Assembly: GCA_021780695.1 (NCBI GenBank)
Contig: JAJXYD010000003.1
Location: forward strand, 82,784-127,500
Direction of reading: 5' to 3'
DNA: 44,717 nt
Source: Deltaproteobacteria bacterium
GTDB lineage: Bacteria > Desulfobacterota > Syntrophobacteria > Syntrophobacterales > Syntrophobacteraceae
Shown: one piece after another, positions 1 through 9,980 of the stretch
How the letters are laid out: each line of letters begins with the position of its first letter
Numbering within the stretch: position 1 is the stretch's first letter
The notes under the pieces: generated by a model
Database searches by the model: none
What the model was told of the DNA's origin: nothing
The model's input: only the letters and a program-made list of their open reading frames with translations
Translations under genes and position numbers: made by a program

Positions 1-973
1 CGTCAAGGGCTCTGCTGTGATCGATTAGCCATACGGCCGCATCGGCCTCGCAAAGGGATTCGATGGTCATTTCGATGCCCCGCGATTCTATCGCGTCGGG
101 TTCGCCCCGGATCCCGGCCGTATCCAGCACCCGGACCTGCACGCCTTCCAGAAGGAAACTGTCTTCGATAACGTCTCTTGTCGTACCGGGAGCGGCCGCT
201 ACAATAGCCCGGTTTCTTCCAAGAAGGCCGTTGAGCGCTGAGGACTTGCCGACGTTGGGTTTTCCGACCAGAACGAAAGTCAGTCCCTCCCGGACTATGC
301 GACCTTCCTCGAACCTGCTGAGAACGCTTTGAACCGGCTCAGTCACACCCTCCTCGATGCTTTTGAGAAGCGTTTCATAGAGGCGTGCCTCGTCATCGGC
401 TTCCTCGGCAAGGTCTTCGGAAAAATCGATGAGCACTTCCAGGTGGGATCGAGCCTGGCCCAGAACTTCCAGCCAGCCTTCAACGAGTCGGCGTAGATCG
501 CCGCGCAGATGCCGGTTTGCCAGCAGCAAACCCTGCTCCGAGCGGCTGCGGATCGTCTCTATTACCGCCTCGGCCTGCGAGAGGTCGATGCGCCCGTTTA
601 AAAAGGCGCGGCGCGTAAACTCTCCGGGTTGGGCGAGCCGCGCTCCGGCTGAGACTGCCAGGCCCAAAACGCGATTTAACGCGCCAAAGCCTCCGTGGCA
701 ATTTATCTCCACCACGTCTTCCCGGGTGTAGGTCCTGGGGGCGGCCATGAAGCAGATAAGAACTTCGTCGACTACTTCGCCCGTTCCAGGCTCGATAATC
801 CACCCGTAGTGAAGGACGTGGGACTTTGGCTGCCGGTCGGCGCCGGCATGTCTGAAAATCTTTTGCGCCGTCTTTAGCGCTTGGGGGCCGCTCAACCTGA
901 TCAGGCCGAGGCCGGCCTCGCCAATAGGGGTGGCTATGGCGCAAATGGTGTCCGTTAGCGGTTCCAAATCCAT
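1..973 (-). CDS. mnmE: tRNA modification GTPase MnmE (3' end beyond window)
   Basis: MnmE works with MnmG to place the carboxymethylaminomethyl group on U34 of certain tRNAs. The frame is open from an ATG at 973 to the window edge, about 324 codons, so it has no stop here. Residues 1-120 are the folate-binding TrmE N-terminal domain, followed by helical sequence. The G domain then shows the P-loop GKPNVGKSS at about 237-245, the switch motif PGTTRD at 261-266 and DTAG at 283-286. The C-terminal part, with the CxGK end that carries the catalytic Cys, lies outside the window. It is the last visible gene of the minus-strand rpmH-rnpA-yidD-yidC-jag run, starting 22 bases after jag ends. The family call is secure; completeness cannot be judged. 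Confidence 0.96.
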   Translation of the reverse strand, partial: MDLEPLTDTICAIATPIGEAGLGLIRLSGPQALKTAQKIFRHAGADRQPKSHVLHYGWIIEPGTGEVVDEVLICFMAAPRTYTREDVVEINCHGGFGALNRVLGLAVSAGARLAQPGEFTRRAFLNGRIDLSQAEAVIETIRSRSEQGLLLANRHLRGDLRRLVEGWLEVLGQARSHLEVLIDFSEDLAEEADDEARLYETLLKSIEEGVTEPVQSVLSRFEEGRIVREGLTFVLVGKPNVGKSSALNGLLGRNRAIVAAAPGTTRDVIEDSFLLEGVQVRVLDTAGIRGEPDAIESRGIEMTIESLCEADAAVWLIDHSRALD

Positions 974-995
974 TATCTCGAATGCCGACGGGTTT

Positions 996-1667
996 CTACT
1001 CCGCCTTCTCCTCGGCTTTAGCGGCCTCTTTGGGCTTTCTGACCGGGTAGATGATCACGCGTCTAAGAGAACCTTCCCCCTTGCTCTTGGTCCTTAAATC
1101 GTGGTCGTCCTTTAACGCCAGGTGAACCACGCGGCGGTCCTGCGCGCTCATGGGGCCCGTTGTAAGGGAACGGTGGGTCTTTTTGACCTTCTCGCCAAGC
1201 TGGTGGGCAAGAGCGCTCAGGCTTTCTTCCCGCTTGGCCCGGTAGTTCTCCGTATCCACCAACAGGGAAACACTCTCTCCGGTCTGCCTGCTTACGATCT
1301 TGGATACCAGAAATTGAAGGGCGTTAAGCGTTTTGCCCCGTTTGCCGATCAGAAGCCCCGAACCGTTGCTGATGATGTTGAGATAGGAATATCCCTCTCT
1401 GGCCTCGGCTTCGACCACCATCGGCAGATCGATGTGCTTTAGGATCTCGTCGAGGACTTCCTTTGACTTTTCGGCCGCAAGTCCGGCTGGAGGTACTTTG
1501 GTCGTTACGCGGATCTTTGCCCTTCTGGCTCCTACAATTCCGAAAATCCCCGAAGAGCCTTTCGAGATAATCTCGATTTCCAGTTTTTCTCGCGGAAGCT
1601 TAAGCTGTCTGCAGGCAGCCTCGATGGCTTCCTCGATCGATTTTTCTTCAAATTCAAGAGTGGACAT
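996..1667 (-). CDS. khpB: Jag/KhpB RNA-binding protein (Jag_N-KH-R3H)
   Basis: A 223-residue cytoplasmic RNA-binding protein of the Jag/KhpB (EloR, SpoIIIJ-associated) family. Residues 1-52 are the Jag_N domain, followed by a short linker. A KH domain follows with the GxxG loop in LLIGKRGKTLNAL at about 105-117. The C-terminal R3H domain carries QDRRVVH at about 176-182. In Firmicutes, KhpB pairs with KhpA and affects cell elongation and division; its role in Desulfobacterota is less well known. It sits between yidC and mnmE, the usual arrangement. The acidic/basic tail after about residue 210 is low complexity. Confidence 0.95.
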   Translation of the reverse strand: MSTLEFEEKSIEEAIEAACRQLKLPREKLEIEIISKGSSGIFGIVGARRAKIRVTTKVPPAGLAAEKSKEVLDEILKHIDLPMVVEAEAREGYSYLNIISNGSGLLIGKRGKTLNALQFLVSKIVSRQTGESVSLLVDTENYRAKREESLSALAHQLGEKVKKTHRSLTTGPMSAQDRRVVHLALKDDHDLRTKSKGEGSLRRVIIYPVRKPKEAAKAEEKAE

Positions 1668-1723
1668 GCTCTCCTCCGTTGATCACGGGAAGGTGTAAGA
1701 TTGCTTTCGGAAGAGACAAGCTC

Positions 1724-3376
1724 CTAAGCGGCTGCATGACGATTTATCCAATACTGTTGAGCAATTGAGAGAAGATTGTTCACAAACCAGTAGAGAACGA
1801 GGCCGGAAGGGAAATTGATGAAAAATATCGTGAACATGACCGGCATAATAAGCATTATCTTTTCCTGCATGGGATCTCCGCCCGTGGGCGTCATTTTCTG
1901 CTGCAGAAACATGGTGATCCCCATAAGGATCGTTAATACCGGTAAACCGTTTAAATTGCCTATGAAGGGAAGAGTGACCGAAAATCCCATATGAAGGCGG
2001 TCGGGGGCGGTAAGATCGTTTATCCAGAGGATAAAGGGCTTGTGACGCAGCTGAACCGTCTCTTCGAGCATGCGGTAGAGAGCGAAAAAAACAGGTATTT
2101 GGGCCAGCATCGGCAAACAGCCGCCTGCGGGGTTAACCTTATAGGTCTTGTAGACCTGCATGAGTTCCTGGTTCTGCTTTTCCCGGTCGTCTTTGTACTT
2201 CTCCCGGATTTGCTGAATTTTAGGCTGCAGTTTCTTCATCTTCTGCATCGACGTATAGCTTTTGTGTGTGAGAGGCCAGAAGATGATTTTGATCATGATC
2301 GTTAGCAAAATGATGGCGACCCCGTAATTGCCCACGTAGCCGTAAATCCATTGCAGCACGGCAAGAAGAGGTTTTGCCAGAAAACTGAACCAGCCGTAAT
2401 CGACTGAAGCCGCCAGGTTGTGGTCGGCCATCTTCAAAGCCGAGACCTCCTTGGGGCCGCTGTAGAGATCCAGAGTGAACGTCTTGGCTTCGTTTGGCGC
2501 AAGATCGAACTTACCCGTCAGGTAGACGACCCTTGTGATTTCCTTGTCGGGGTTCTCAGGGTTTATCGCTCTTGGAATGAGCTGGTAAGAGCCCTGAGTC
2601 TTGGGCATTATCGCCTGGATAAAGTAGTTGTCCTGATAGGCGAGCCAGTCGATAGAGGAGGGGATTACTCCCGGCTTATCGAATTCTTTGGGGCTTACAT
2701 CATGGTTTGAACCCTTTATGGAGTAGGTAAGCCTCGAGGGATTGTATCTTTCTCCCGTCGTGTAGGGCCTGAAATAAAAACTGGTGCCCAAACGATCGGA
2801 AAAATTCTTTTTGGAGATATTTCTTACCCTGATCTCCAGCTGTAGTGCATAAGAGTCGGGCTTTACGGTAAATATCTTTGTGATGCGGATTTTTCCGGGC
2901 ACCTCGGCCTGGAAAGATATGTTTTTGGCCCCCTCGCCCGGTGCGACCATATCGTCGGAGGGCGCTGAACTCGAATAGGTAAGAGCGCTCAGATCGATGT
3001 CGCTGTGGGTAACGAACTGCACGTCCAGGGGCAGGTAAGAGGTCTCCTGCACAAGCTGAATGGGAGGCGAATCGTGCTTTAGCGTCTGCTTGAACTTTAG
3101 CAGCTCAAAGGAACTCTCGCGCGCTCCCTGGGAAATAATCTTCATCCTGTAGAGCTGATCGCCGATCGACCAGGTCTTGAGCGTAGCCAGGTTAACCTTG
3201 GGAACCGGGGGGGGCGAAAGTGCCCCCTTCGGGGGGGCGCTCTCCTTAGGGGCGCTCTGGGTGGTGGATGTCTGCTGCTGCGCCACGCGGGTGAGTTCGG
3301 GGGGGGCGAAATAGTAGCGCCAGACAAAAAAGAGTAATAGCGACAGCACTATGGCCAAAAAAGATTTTGAATCCAT
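1724..3376 (-). CDS. yidC: Membrane protein insertase YidC
   Basis: A 550-residue YidC/Oxa1-type insertase that places membrane proteins in the inner membrane, alone or with SecYEG. Residues 3-20 are the N-terminal transmembrane anchor. Then comes a Pro-rich linker and the large periplasmic P1 domain (about 45-320), typical of Gram-negative YidC. The conserved C-terminal core of five membrane segments begins near residue 330. It includes the cytoplasmic coiled C1 loop (KMKKLQPKIQQIREKYKDD) and the segment NPAGGCLPMLAQIP. The start ATG is preceded by GGAGA at good spacing. It follows yidD and precedes jag in the same operon. Length is usual for the family. Confidence 0.97.
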   Translation of the reverse strand: MDSKSFLAIVLSLLLFFVWRYYFAPPELTRVAQQQTSTTQSAPKESAPPKGALSPPPVPKVNLATLKTWSIGDQLYRMKIISQGARESSFELLKFKQTLKHDSPPIQLVQETSYLPLDVQFVTHSDIDLSALTYSSSAPSDDMVAPGEGAKNISFQAEVPGKIRITKIFTVKPDSYALQLEIRVRNISKKNFSDRLGTSFYFRPYTTGERYNPSRLTYSIKGSNHDVSPKEFDKPGVIPSSIDWLAYQDNYFIQAIMPKTQGSYQLIPRAINPENPDKEITRVVYLTGKFDLAPNEAKTFTLDLYSGPKEVSALKMADHNLAASVDYGWFSFLAKPLLAVLQWIYGYVGNYGVAIILLTIMIKIIFWPLTHKSYTSMQKMKKLQPKIQQIREKYKDDREKQNQELMQVYKTYKVNPAGGCLPMLAQIPVFFALYRMLEETVQLRHKPFILWINDLTAPDRLHMGFSVTLPFIGNLNGLPVLTILMGITMFLQQKMTPTGGDPMQEKIMLIMPVMFTIFFINFPSGLVLYWFVNNLLSIAQQYWINRHAAA

Positions 3377-3390
3377 TCAAAAAGTCTCCG

Positions 3391-3636
3391 TTAATCCAAT
3401 CTTTTTCGACTCCGGAACGCGTTTTCCGGAACCGGGTCGTAGCCTCCGGCATGGAAGGGGTGACAGCGCAAAATGCGCCTCAGACCCAGATAGATGCCCC
3501 GGGGTAGGCCATACTTTTCTATCGCATCGTAGGCGTAACTGGAGCAACTCGGCGTGAAGCGGCAGGCCTGAGGAAACAGAGGCGAGATCAATATTTGATA
3601 TGCTCGAATCAGACCCAGAAACATCAACCGGATCAT
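3391..3636 (-). CDS. yidD: Membrane protein insertion efficiency factor YidD
   Basis: A small 81-residue YidD protein, thought to help YidC-dependent insertion at the inner membrane. It shows the family signature: an N-terminal amphipathic helix ([13 protein letters not shown]), the motif [11 protein letters not shown], and [12 protein letters not shown] near the end. The three conserved Cys residues are present. It overlaps the end of rnpA by four bases and lies just upstream of yidC, the standard order, so the genes are probably translationally coupled. Confidence 0.95.
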   Translation of the reverse strand: MIRLMFLGLIRAYQILISPLFPQACRFTPSCSSYAYDAIEKYGLPRGIYLGLRRILRCHPFHAGGYDPVPENAFRSRKRLD

Positions 3637-4007
3637 CGGCCCTTTTCCTGTTTACGAAAAACCCGGGAAAACTCCTCATGAAGATCTCCGGGGGAAAGTT
3701 TCTCTGCTCCCGGGCGGGCAATGACGACGATATCTTTTGACGGCTGTGGGATTTCATCCTTGCAGAGCCTGAACCACTCACGAATGACCCTCTTTATGCG
3801 GTTGCGTCTGACGGCCGATGGCCAGAAGCGCTTTTGCACAATAAGGCCCAAACGGTGAAATTCAAGACCGTTGGAAATGAAATTAAGGCCGAAATGGTTG
3901 GATTTCGCGCGTTTGCCCGCCACTTTGACTCGCTGGAAATCGGCGGAACAACGTATTCTTTCATGAGGCCGAAAAGTGCGCCCGGCCATCAAAAGGCTAT
4001 GTTCCAA
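3633..4007 (-). CDS. rnpA: Ribonuclease P protein component
   Basis: The protein subunit of RNase P, which matures the 5' ends of tRNAs together with the catalytic RNA. The family core is clear: [16 protein letters not shown] near the N-terminus, then the basic RNR motif in [14 protein letters not shown]. The frame opens with TTG at 4007 (124 residues). An internal ATG at 3989 gives a 118-residue protein that starts closer to the family norm. Neither start has a strong ribosome-binding site, so the start is uncertain. It lies 23 bases after rpmH and overlaps yidD. Confidence 0.93.
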   Translation of the reverse strand: MEHSLLMAGRTFRPHERIRCSADFQRVKVAGKRAKSNHFGLNFISNGLEFHRLGLIVQKRFWPSAVRRNRIKRVIREWFRLCKDEIPQPSKDIVVIARPGAEKLSPGDLHEEFSRVFRKQEKGR

Positions 4008-4030
4008 TGTTTCCGGGAGTCCATGTCGTC

Positions 4031-4168
4031 CTAAACCGAGAGACGTTTTCTCCCCTTTGCGCGCCGGCGCCTGATTACGTCACGGCCGGCCTTTGTCGCC
4101 ATCCGTTCAAGGAAGCCGTGGGTGCGATTTCTTTTAAGATTGCTTGGTTGAAATGTTCTTTTAGACAT
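4031..4168 (-). CDS. rpmH: 50S ribosomal protein L34
   Basis: A 45-codon gene read on the minus strand between the promoter at 4261-4290 and rnpA. The translation begins [20 protein letters not shown] and ends in an Arg/Lys-rich tail ([13 protein letters not shown]), the complete L34 signature. L34 is a structural protein of the large ribosomal subunit. It is the first gene of the rpmH-rnpA-yidD-yidC-jag-mnmE unit. A GGAAG ribosome-binding site precedes the ATG. It is too short for common ORF length cut-offs and could be missed. Confidence 0.97.
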   Translation of the reverse strand: MSKRTFQPSNLKRNRTHGFLERMATKAGRDVIRRRRAKGRKRLSV

Positions 4169-4260
4169 GGAAGCTTCCTCATAAGTATGGTTTGCCCGCC
4201 TGACGAGGACGGGAAGTTCGCTCGGAGCCGTTTAAACGACGCGGCGTACACAAAAGCGCA

Positions 4261-4290
4261 ACTCTAATCGCAAAGGGGTGCATTTGTCAA
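4261..4290 (-). promoter_or_regulatory. Sigma-70-type promoter for the rpmH operon
   Basis: On the minus strand TTGACA (4290-4285) is followed after 18 bases by TAGAGT (4266-4261), about 90 bases upstream of rpmH. A perfect -35 box and fair -10 box make this the likely operon promoter. The start would be near 4254. Confidence 0.6.
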
Positions 4291-4442
4291 TAATTAGAAA
4301 TGCCCCCGACCAGGGTCGCTTGTCTTGCCTAAATTGAGCCTCCCCCGTGTGTCTTCGGCTTCTTAAATCCCACGGGGCGGGGATAATTCGGCTTCCCATC
4401 CTTTAAATCCTCCACCTCGGATGTCAAGGACTGCCGTCGTCC

Positions 4443-4520
4443 TCCTTGCCTTTGCCCTTTCTGGTTGCCCTCCCTTGCCGCCGCTTTTGGTTGCCTCCTC
4501 TGGTTGCCGCTTCGCTTGCC
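4443..4520. repeat. Degenerate GGTTGCC / CTTGCC repeat tract
   Basis: TGGTTGCC occurs three times within about 50 bases, interspersed with CTTGCC and TTTGCC units. On the minus strand this is a purine-rich GGCAACCA series with irregular spacing of about 12-14 bases. It looks like a decayed short tandem repeat. No function is evident. Confidence 0.5.
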
Positions 4521-4787
4521 GATGGAAAGTGTGCTATAACCCCGCAGGGAACGAAATTGCATCGCTTCACCGGGGACTTGAAAGGTTGTGCCGCACCGTC
4601 GCTTTTAAAAAAACGTCTTATCATTTCCGGGCCTGTCTTGCAAAACTCGTTTTTTGTGTGCCAAGACCTGTAAAATTACCTTGTCTCCGGGTCGCGCGGC
4701 GCCGCTCCGATGGGGCATCCCGGACTTGCCCCCTGGGTCTTGGACCCGAAAGGGCGAAAAATCTGAGGACGGGTATCAAAGAGTTTT

Positions 4788-4829
4788 GCGCTTTGCTTGG
4801 GGCTTATCCCAGCGGAGCAAAGTGCTTTT
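4788..4829 (+). terminator. Stable hairpin followed by short T run
   Basis: GCGCTTTGCT (4788-4797) pairs with AGCAAAGTGC (4816-4825), with one G-U pair. An inner TGGG/CCCA stem closes the loop, and TTTT follows. It has the form of an intrinsic terminator on the plus strand, but no plus-strand gene precedes it. It may end an unannotated RNA or be a relic. Confidence 0.4.
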
Positions 4830-5208
4830 CGCCCGCTGTTACCCTTCTGTTTTCTGGCTGTTAGGGAAGGGGAATAAACCATTAAATGTAAGGAAAATCA
4901 ACGTGATAAATAAAAATACCGAAAAAAACCCTGTATTAGCAGCCAAAAACAGCCGGCTCGCTTTCCCTTGCCCGATGTATCAAAAAGCGATGCATACGGT
5001 TTTTTTTGCTCCTGCCCCCTCGGAATCTCTCCCCTCCGCGACGTCTCCCGGCGCTCATGGCGGAGCGGGAGACCGGCAGGGGCGCCCATCTCTTACAACC
5101 ATGCGAATAGTATGGCAAATATTTATTTCCCGTGCCGTCCTCGAGTGGCGGATTCCACCAAATTATTGTTGCCCTTGTAACATTTTCCTTTAGGCGTTGC
5201 GTACCTGA

Positions 5209-6294
<1,086 letters not shown>

Positions 6295-6466
6295 GACCTG
6301 AAAGATGGTTCGTCGCAAAGTTTGCCCCCCGTGCGGGCTTTTTGAGGTTTTCCTGTGTCCCTGGCAAATCAGGCAATCCTTTTCCGGCGATTAGCTGTTC
6401 GCACTCGCATGACCGGGCCGGTTGTCGCGAGGGGCGCGCTATCGTTTTTGTGTCGAAGTCGTTGAT

Positions 6467-7561
6467 ATGAGATTTTTTACCACGGGAGTCTGGATTCGCC
6501 GACTGCGTAGCGCTCTTCTTGTCCTCGTCTTTGTCAGCGCTTTCCTCTACATATTTTCCTTGAATTTTCGCGTTCCTGGCAAAATGGATGGTTTGCAGCG
6601 CCTTGTTACCGAAGTTGTAAGTCCGCCCTTGCGCCTTGTCGGCGATGTGTTTACCTCTTTGGAAGAGGTCGTTAAAAATTATGTCTGGCTTACAGATTTG
6701 CGTAGAGAAAATGAAGCGCTCAAAAGTCAGATCGCCCAGTTGCAAAACCAGGTGACTACTTACCAGGAAGCCTTTATAGAAAATCAGAGACTGCGGCGTC
6801 TGCTCGATTTCAAAAAGGCAACCGGTTATAAGACCGTGGCCGCCCAGGTCGTGGTTCACGATCTGACCGGATGGTTCCAGACCCTGTTGGTCGACAAAGG
6901 CTTTGAGGACGGGGTGCGCGCCGATATGCCCGTGGTAAACGAAGAAGGCGTTATCGGGCGCATTCTCGAAGTCTCGGACCATTACAGCCGGGTTTTACTC
7001 ATAACCGATCAGGGATGCGCGGTTGACGCCATTGATGTGCGCAATCGCGTGCGGGGTATTCTGTGCGGCAAAGATGCCAATGGATGCATTTTAAAATATG
7101 TTAACGCCAACCTCGACATGGAGGAAGGCGATCTTATCATCACTTCTGGAAAGGACGGCATTTTCCCAAGGGGACTAAGGCTCGGGGTTGTTCACACGGT
7201 CTATAGGGACCCTGCCGGTATGTTCCAAAGAATCGACGTAAAGCCCCTTGTGCAGTTGAGCCGGATCCAGGAAGTGCTGATTTTAAAATGTTCGAAAGTC
7301 GATATGGGGCCAGTGCGGCAAACCGCCGGGGATGCGGACCAAAAAAACGTGGGGGCCCCTGTTGGCCCGGATACTTCTAAAGGGGATTCGCGGAAAAGCT
7401 CAGCCCGTCCATCCTCCAGGACCGCTCGGCAAAACCCCCGGGTTTTAACGGGACGCAAAAGCGGACAAAAGAGCAAACCCCATCGAACAAAAACGGTGAA
7501 AAAACCCGGAAATGGATTTAGCGGAAAAACTGATTCCGGCTCTCCGAAGGTTGGGCAATGA
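6467..7561 (+). CDS. mreC: Rod-shape-determining protein MreC
   Basis: A 364-residue inner-membrane protein with a large periplasmic part that links MreB, MreD, PBP2 and RodA. Residues about 12-32 form the single membrane anchor. A coiled coil follows (NEALKSQIAQLQNQVTTYQE), and then the double beta-barrel MreC domain, including DKGFEDGVRADMPVVNEEG and the pattern GDLIITSGKDGIFPRGL. From about residue 280 there is an unusual tail of some 85 residues rich in Lys, Arg, Ser and Gly, absent from short MreC proteins. The start at 6467 puts the basic membrane-proximal residues first; the open frame extends further upstream. The stop overlaps the mreD start (ATGA). Confidence 0.94.
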   Translation: MRFFTTGVWIRRLRSALLVLVFVSAFLYIFSLNFRVPGKMDGLQRLVTEVVSPPLRLVGDVFTSLEEVVKNYVWLTDLRRENEALKSQIAQLQNQVTTYQEAFIENQRLRRLLDFKKATGYKTVAAQVVVHDLTGWFQTLLVDKGFEDGVRADMPVVNEEGVIGRILEVSDHYSRVLLITDQGCAVDAIDVRNRVRGILCGKDANGCILKYVNANLDMEEGDLIITSGKDGIFPRGLRLGVVHTVYRDPAGMFQRIDVKPLVQLSRIQEVLILKCSKVDMGPVRQTAGDADQKNVGAPVGPDTSKGDSRKSSARPSSRTARQNPRVLTGRKSGQKSKPHRTKTVKKPGNGFSGKTDSGSPKVGQ

Positions 7562-8079
7562 TCGATTCGAGGTCCTTCTACCAGGGCGTAACTGTGAAAA
7601 CGGCCGTAAAATTTTTCCTGGCCGCTTTTGTGCTGCTATCGCTCCAGGCGCAAGTCGTGCCTCAGTTTCCTTATCCCGCTTTGCGCATTGATTTGTTTTT
7701 GCCCTTCATGTTCGCGGTTGCCATTGAATACACCCCTTTTACCGCCTTGCTCTGGGCCGGGGTGCTGGGCTTTGTCGTCGATGTCTTCTCCGGAGAGTTT
7801 TGGGGGCTCCACGTCGGCTCTTATATCGCCGCTGTTTGTCTTACAAATATTGCCTCCTCCAGCTTCGACTGGGATAATCCCGTCTACCAGATGTTTCTGG
7901 TCGGTCTTTGCGCTCTTGGTCAGTCAATCGCTTTGGGTTTGTTTTTTTCTTACGTTCCCATGGATTCGGCGACGCTTTCCTCGTTATGGGTCGGTCTCCT
8001 TATTCGAACGGTCCTTTGCTCCACAGTCGCTCCCCTTTTGATCTACCCGCTTCTGGGCGGGAAGGCTTATGGCGGCTGA
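7558..8079 (+). CDS. mreD: Rod-shape-determining protein MreD
   Basis: A 173-residue multi-spanning inner-membrane protein of the MreD family, part of the elongasome. Several hydrophobic segments are visible, for example KFFLAAFVLLSLQAQVV near the start and LLIRTVLCSTVAPLLIYPLL at the end. The central GVLGFVVDVFSGEFWGLH is the characteristic MreD stretch. It overlaps mreC by four bases and is followed by mrdA after 21 bases, so the set is one transcription unit. Confidence 0.92.
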   Translation: MIDSRSFYQGVTVKTAVKFFLAAFVLLSLQAQVVPQFPYPALRIDLFLPFMFAVAIEYTPFTALLWAGVLGFVVDVFSGEFWGLHVGSYIAAVCLTNIASSSFDWDNPVYQMFLVGLCALGQSIALGLFFSYVPMDSATLSSLWVGLLIRTVLCSTVAPLLIYPLLGGKAYGG

Positions 8080-8100
8080 GTGGTTTGGATTTTGTAAAAG

Positions 8101-9951
8101 ATGAAGACAAAAGGCAGGAAAATGGTCGGCCCCAAGGTGTTTAACCTGGAAAATGCCGAGTCGCTTTCCTTTAAGAAACAATATATCGTATTTTTTGCCC
8201 TCATGCTTCTGGTCATGATGGTCTATCTTGTGCGGCTTTGGTATCTCCAGGTCATAAACGGCCCCTACTACCGCTACCAGTCCGAAAATAACAGGATAAG
8301 AAGCGAGGACATTGTAGCGCCTCGCGGTATCATATTCGATAGAAACGGCGTGGCGATCGTTGAAAACCGCCCAGCCTACGATCTTATGATCGTTCGAGAA
8401 GATGTTAAAGATCTAAGAGGCACTATCGAGGAAGTTGCCCGCTTGTGCCGGTGCGACCCGGCTGATTTGTTCGCCGTTATAGACGCAAATAAATCCACTC
8501 CTAAGTTTGATCCCATAAGGCTTGTTCCCGACATCGACAGGGATTGCCTTGCCAGGGTTGAAGCCGAGCTCGTCAGGCTTCCGGGCGTGGAAGTCGAGAT
8601 TGAGCCCAAGCGTCAGTACAATTGGGACGGAACGGCGGCCCACCTGATCGGCTACCTTAGCCAGATTACCGAAAATGAGCTTAAAAGCGGAAAATACCCC
8701 GGTTATTATTCGGGTGAAGATATTGGCAAGATGGGCATCGAGGCTGCCTTCGAGAAATACCTTCACGGAGTCAGGGGCCGCAGGCATGTAGAGGTTGACG
8801 CTGTTGGACGAAGGGTCAAATTGCTTGAAGAGCAGCCCCCCGTTGGAGGCCATGACCTGTGGCTCACTATCGATATCGACGTCCAGAGGACGGCCGAAAC
8901 GCTTCTTCAGGGAAAAGTCGGGGCCATTGTCGCAGTGGATCCCAACAACGGAGAGGTGCTCGCTTTCGCCTCCAGTCCGAGCTTCAATCAGGAAAAGTTC
9001 ATTAAAGGCATTAGCCGGCATGACTGGCTCCAGATGGCTAAAGACCCCACTCACCCCATGCTAAACCGGGTCTGCGGGGCCGCCTATCCTCCGGGGTCCA
9101 CCTATAAGCCCCTGGTTGCTCTGGCCGCCTTGCAGTGCGGGGCCATAACGCCGTCTACCACCTTTTCCTGTCCTGGTTTTATGATGTTTGCCGGTCGTGC
9201 CTATCATTGCTGGCGAAAGGGCGGACACGGAACCATTTCGGTGGAAAGAGCCCTTATGCAAAGCTGCGACGTTTTCTTCTATCACACCGGCCTTGCTTTG
9301 GGCGTGGACAGAATGGCCACCTATGTCAAAATGTTTGGCCTTGGACAAAAAACAGGAATCGGTCTTCCGGGTGAAAACCCCGGCCTCATACCTTCTTCTG
9401 CCTGGAAAAGACGCGTGACAGGACATCCCTGGCAAAAAGGAGAGACCATCTCCATATCCATCGGGCAGGGCTATGACCTCGTGACCCCGCTTCAGATGGC
9501 CGATGCCTATAGCGCGATCGCTAACGGCGGAAAGCTCTGGACCCCCTACGTGGTTAAGCGCGTGGAGGGCATGGCTTCCGGAGAAGTTAAGCGGGCCGGG
9601 CCCAGGCTGGTGCGCACGATCCCCATTGACCCGCGTTGGTTTGCTGTGGTGCAAAAGGCTCTGGCCGAGGTCGTAAGCGACCCCCGTGGTACCGCACACT
9701 CGCTCTACGACCCTGCCATGCCGCTTGCCGGTAAGACCGGTACGGCTCAGGTGATCGGGCTGGGTAGATCCAATGGTAAAAATGACAAGGACGATGCCTG
9801 GTTTGTAGCCTGGGCCCCGGCCTCGGATCCCAAGATATGCGTTGCCTCGATTATCGAACACGGAGGCCACGGAGGCTCGGCTGCCGGCCCCCTGGTGAAG
9901 CAGGTTATGGCCGCTTATTTGAAAAGTAGGCCTGCGCCTGCCAAGCCTTAG
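8101..9951 (+). CDS. mrdA: Penicillin-binding protein 2 (elongation transpeptidase)
   Basis: A 616-residue class B penicillin-binding protein that cross-links side-wall peptidoglycan with RodA. An N-terminal membrane anchor is at about 27-50. The dimerisation (pedestal) domain follows, with RGIIFDRNG at about 75-83. The transpeptidase domain has the active-site motif STYK (Ser333-Lys336), SCD (388-390) and KTGT (545-548). All three catalytic motifs are intact. A second possible start is Met8 (8122), nearer a weak AGG. It lies between mreD and rodA, the usual order. Confidence 0.96.
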   Translation: MKTKGRKMVGPKVFNLENAESLSFKKQYIVFFALMLLVMMVYLVRLWYLQVINGPYYRYQSENNRIRSEDIVAPRGIIFDRNGVAIVENRPAYDLMIVREDVKDLRGTIEEVARLCRCDPADLFAVIDANKSTPKFDPIRLVPDIDRDCLARVEAELVRLPGVEVEIEPKRQYNWDGTAAHLIGYLSQITENELKSGKYPGYYSGEDIGKMGIEAAFEKYLHGVRGRRHVEVDAVGRRVKLLEEQPPVGGHDLWLTIDIDVQRTAETLLQGKVGAIVAVDPNNGEVLAFASSPSFNQEKFIKGISRHDWLQMAKDPTHPMLNRVCGAAYPPGSTYKPLVALAALQCGAITPSTTFSCPGFMMFAGRAYHCWRKGGHGTISVERALMQSCDVFFYHTGLALGVDRMATYVKMFGLGQKTGIGLPGENPGLIPSSAWKRRVTGHPWQKGETISISIGQGYDLVTPLQMADAYSAIANGGKLWTPYVVKRVEGMASGEVKRAGPRLVRTIPIDPRWFAVVQKALAEVVSDPRGTAHSLYDPAMPLAGKTGTAQVIGLGRSNGKNDKDDAWFVAWAPASDPKICVASIIEHGGHGGSAAGPLVKQVMAAYLKSRPAPAKP

Positions 9952-9980
9952 CTTTTTAAAACTGGAAGGCATTTGCCGCT

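Noticed and set aside
480..944. 154-residue minus-strand frame
   Set aside because: It lies wholly inside mnmE in another frame and has an Arg/Pro-rich composition without motifs.
4421..5193. Overlapping plus-strand frames of 75-179 residues in the rpmH-mreB gap
   Set aside because: No recognisable motifs, low-complexity repeat translation, and no convincing start sites.
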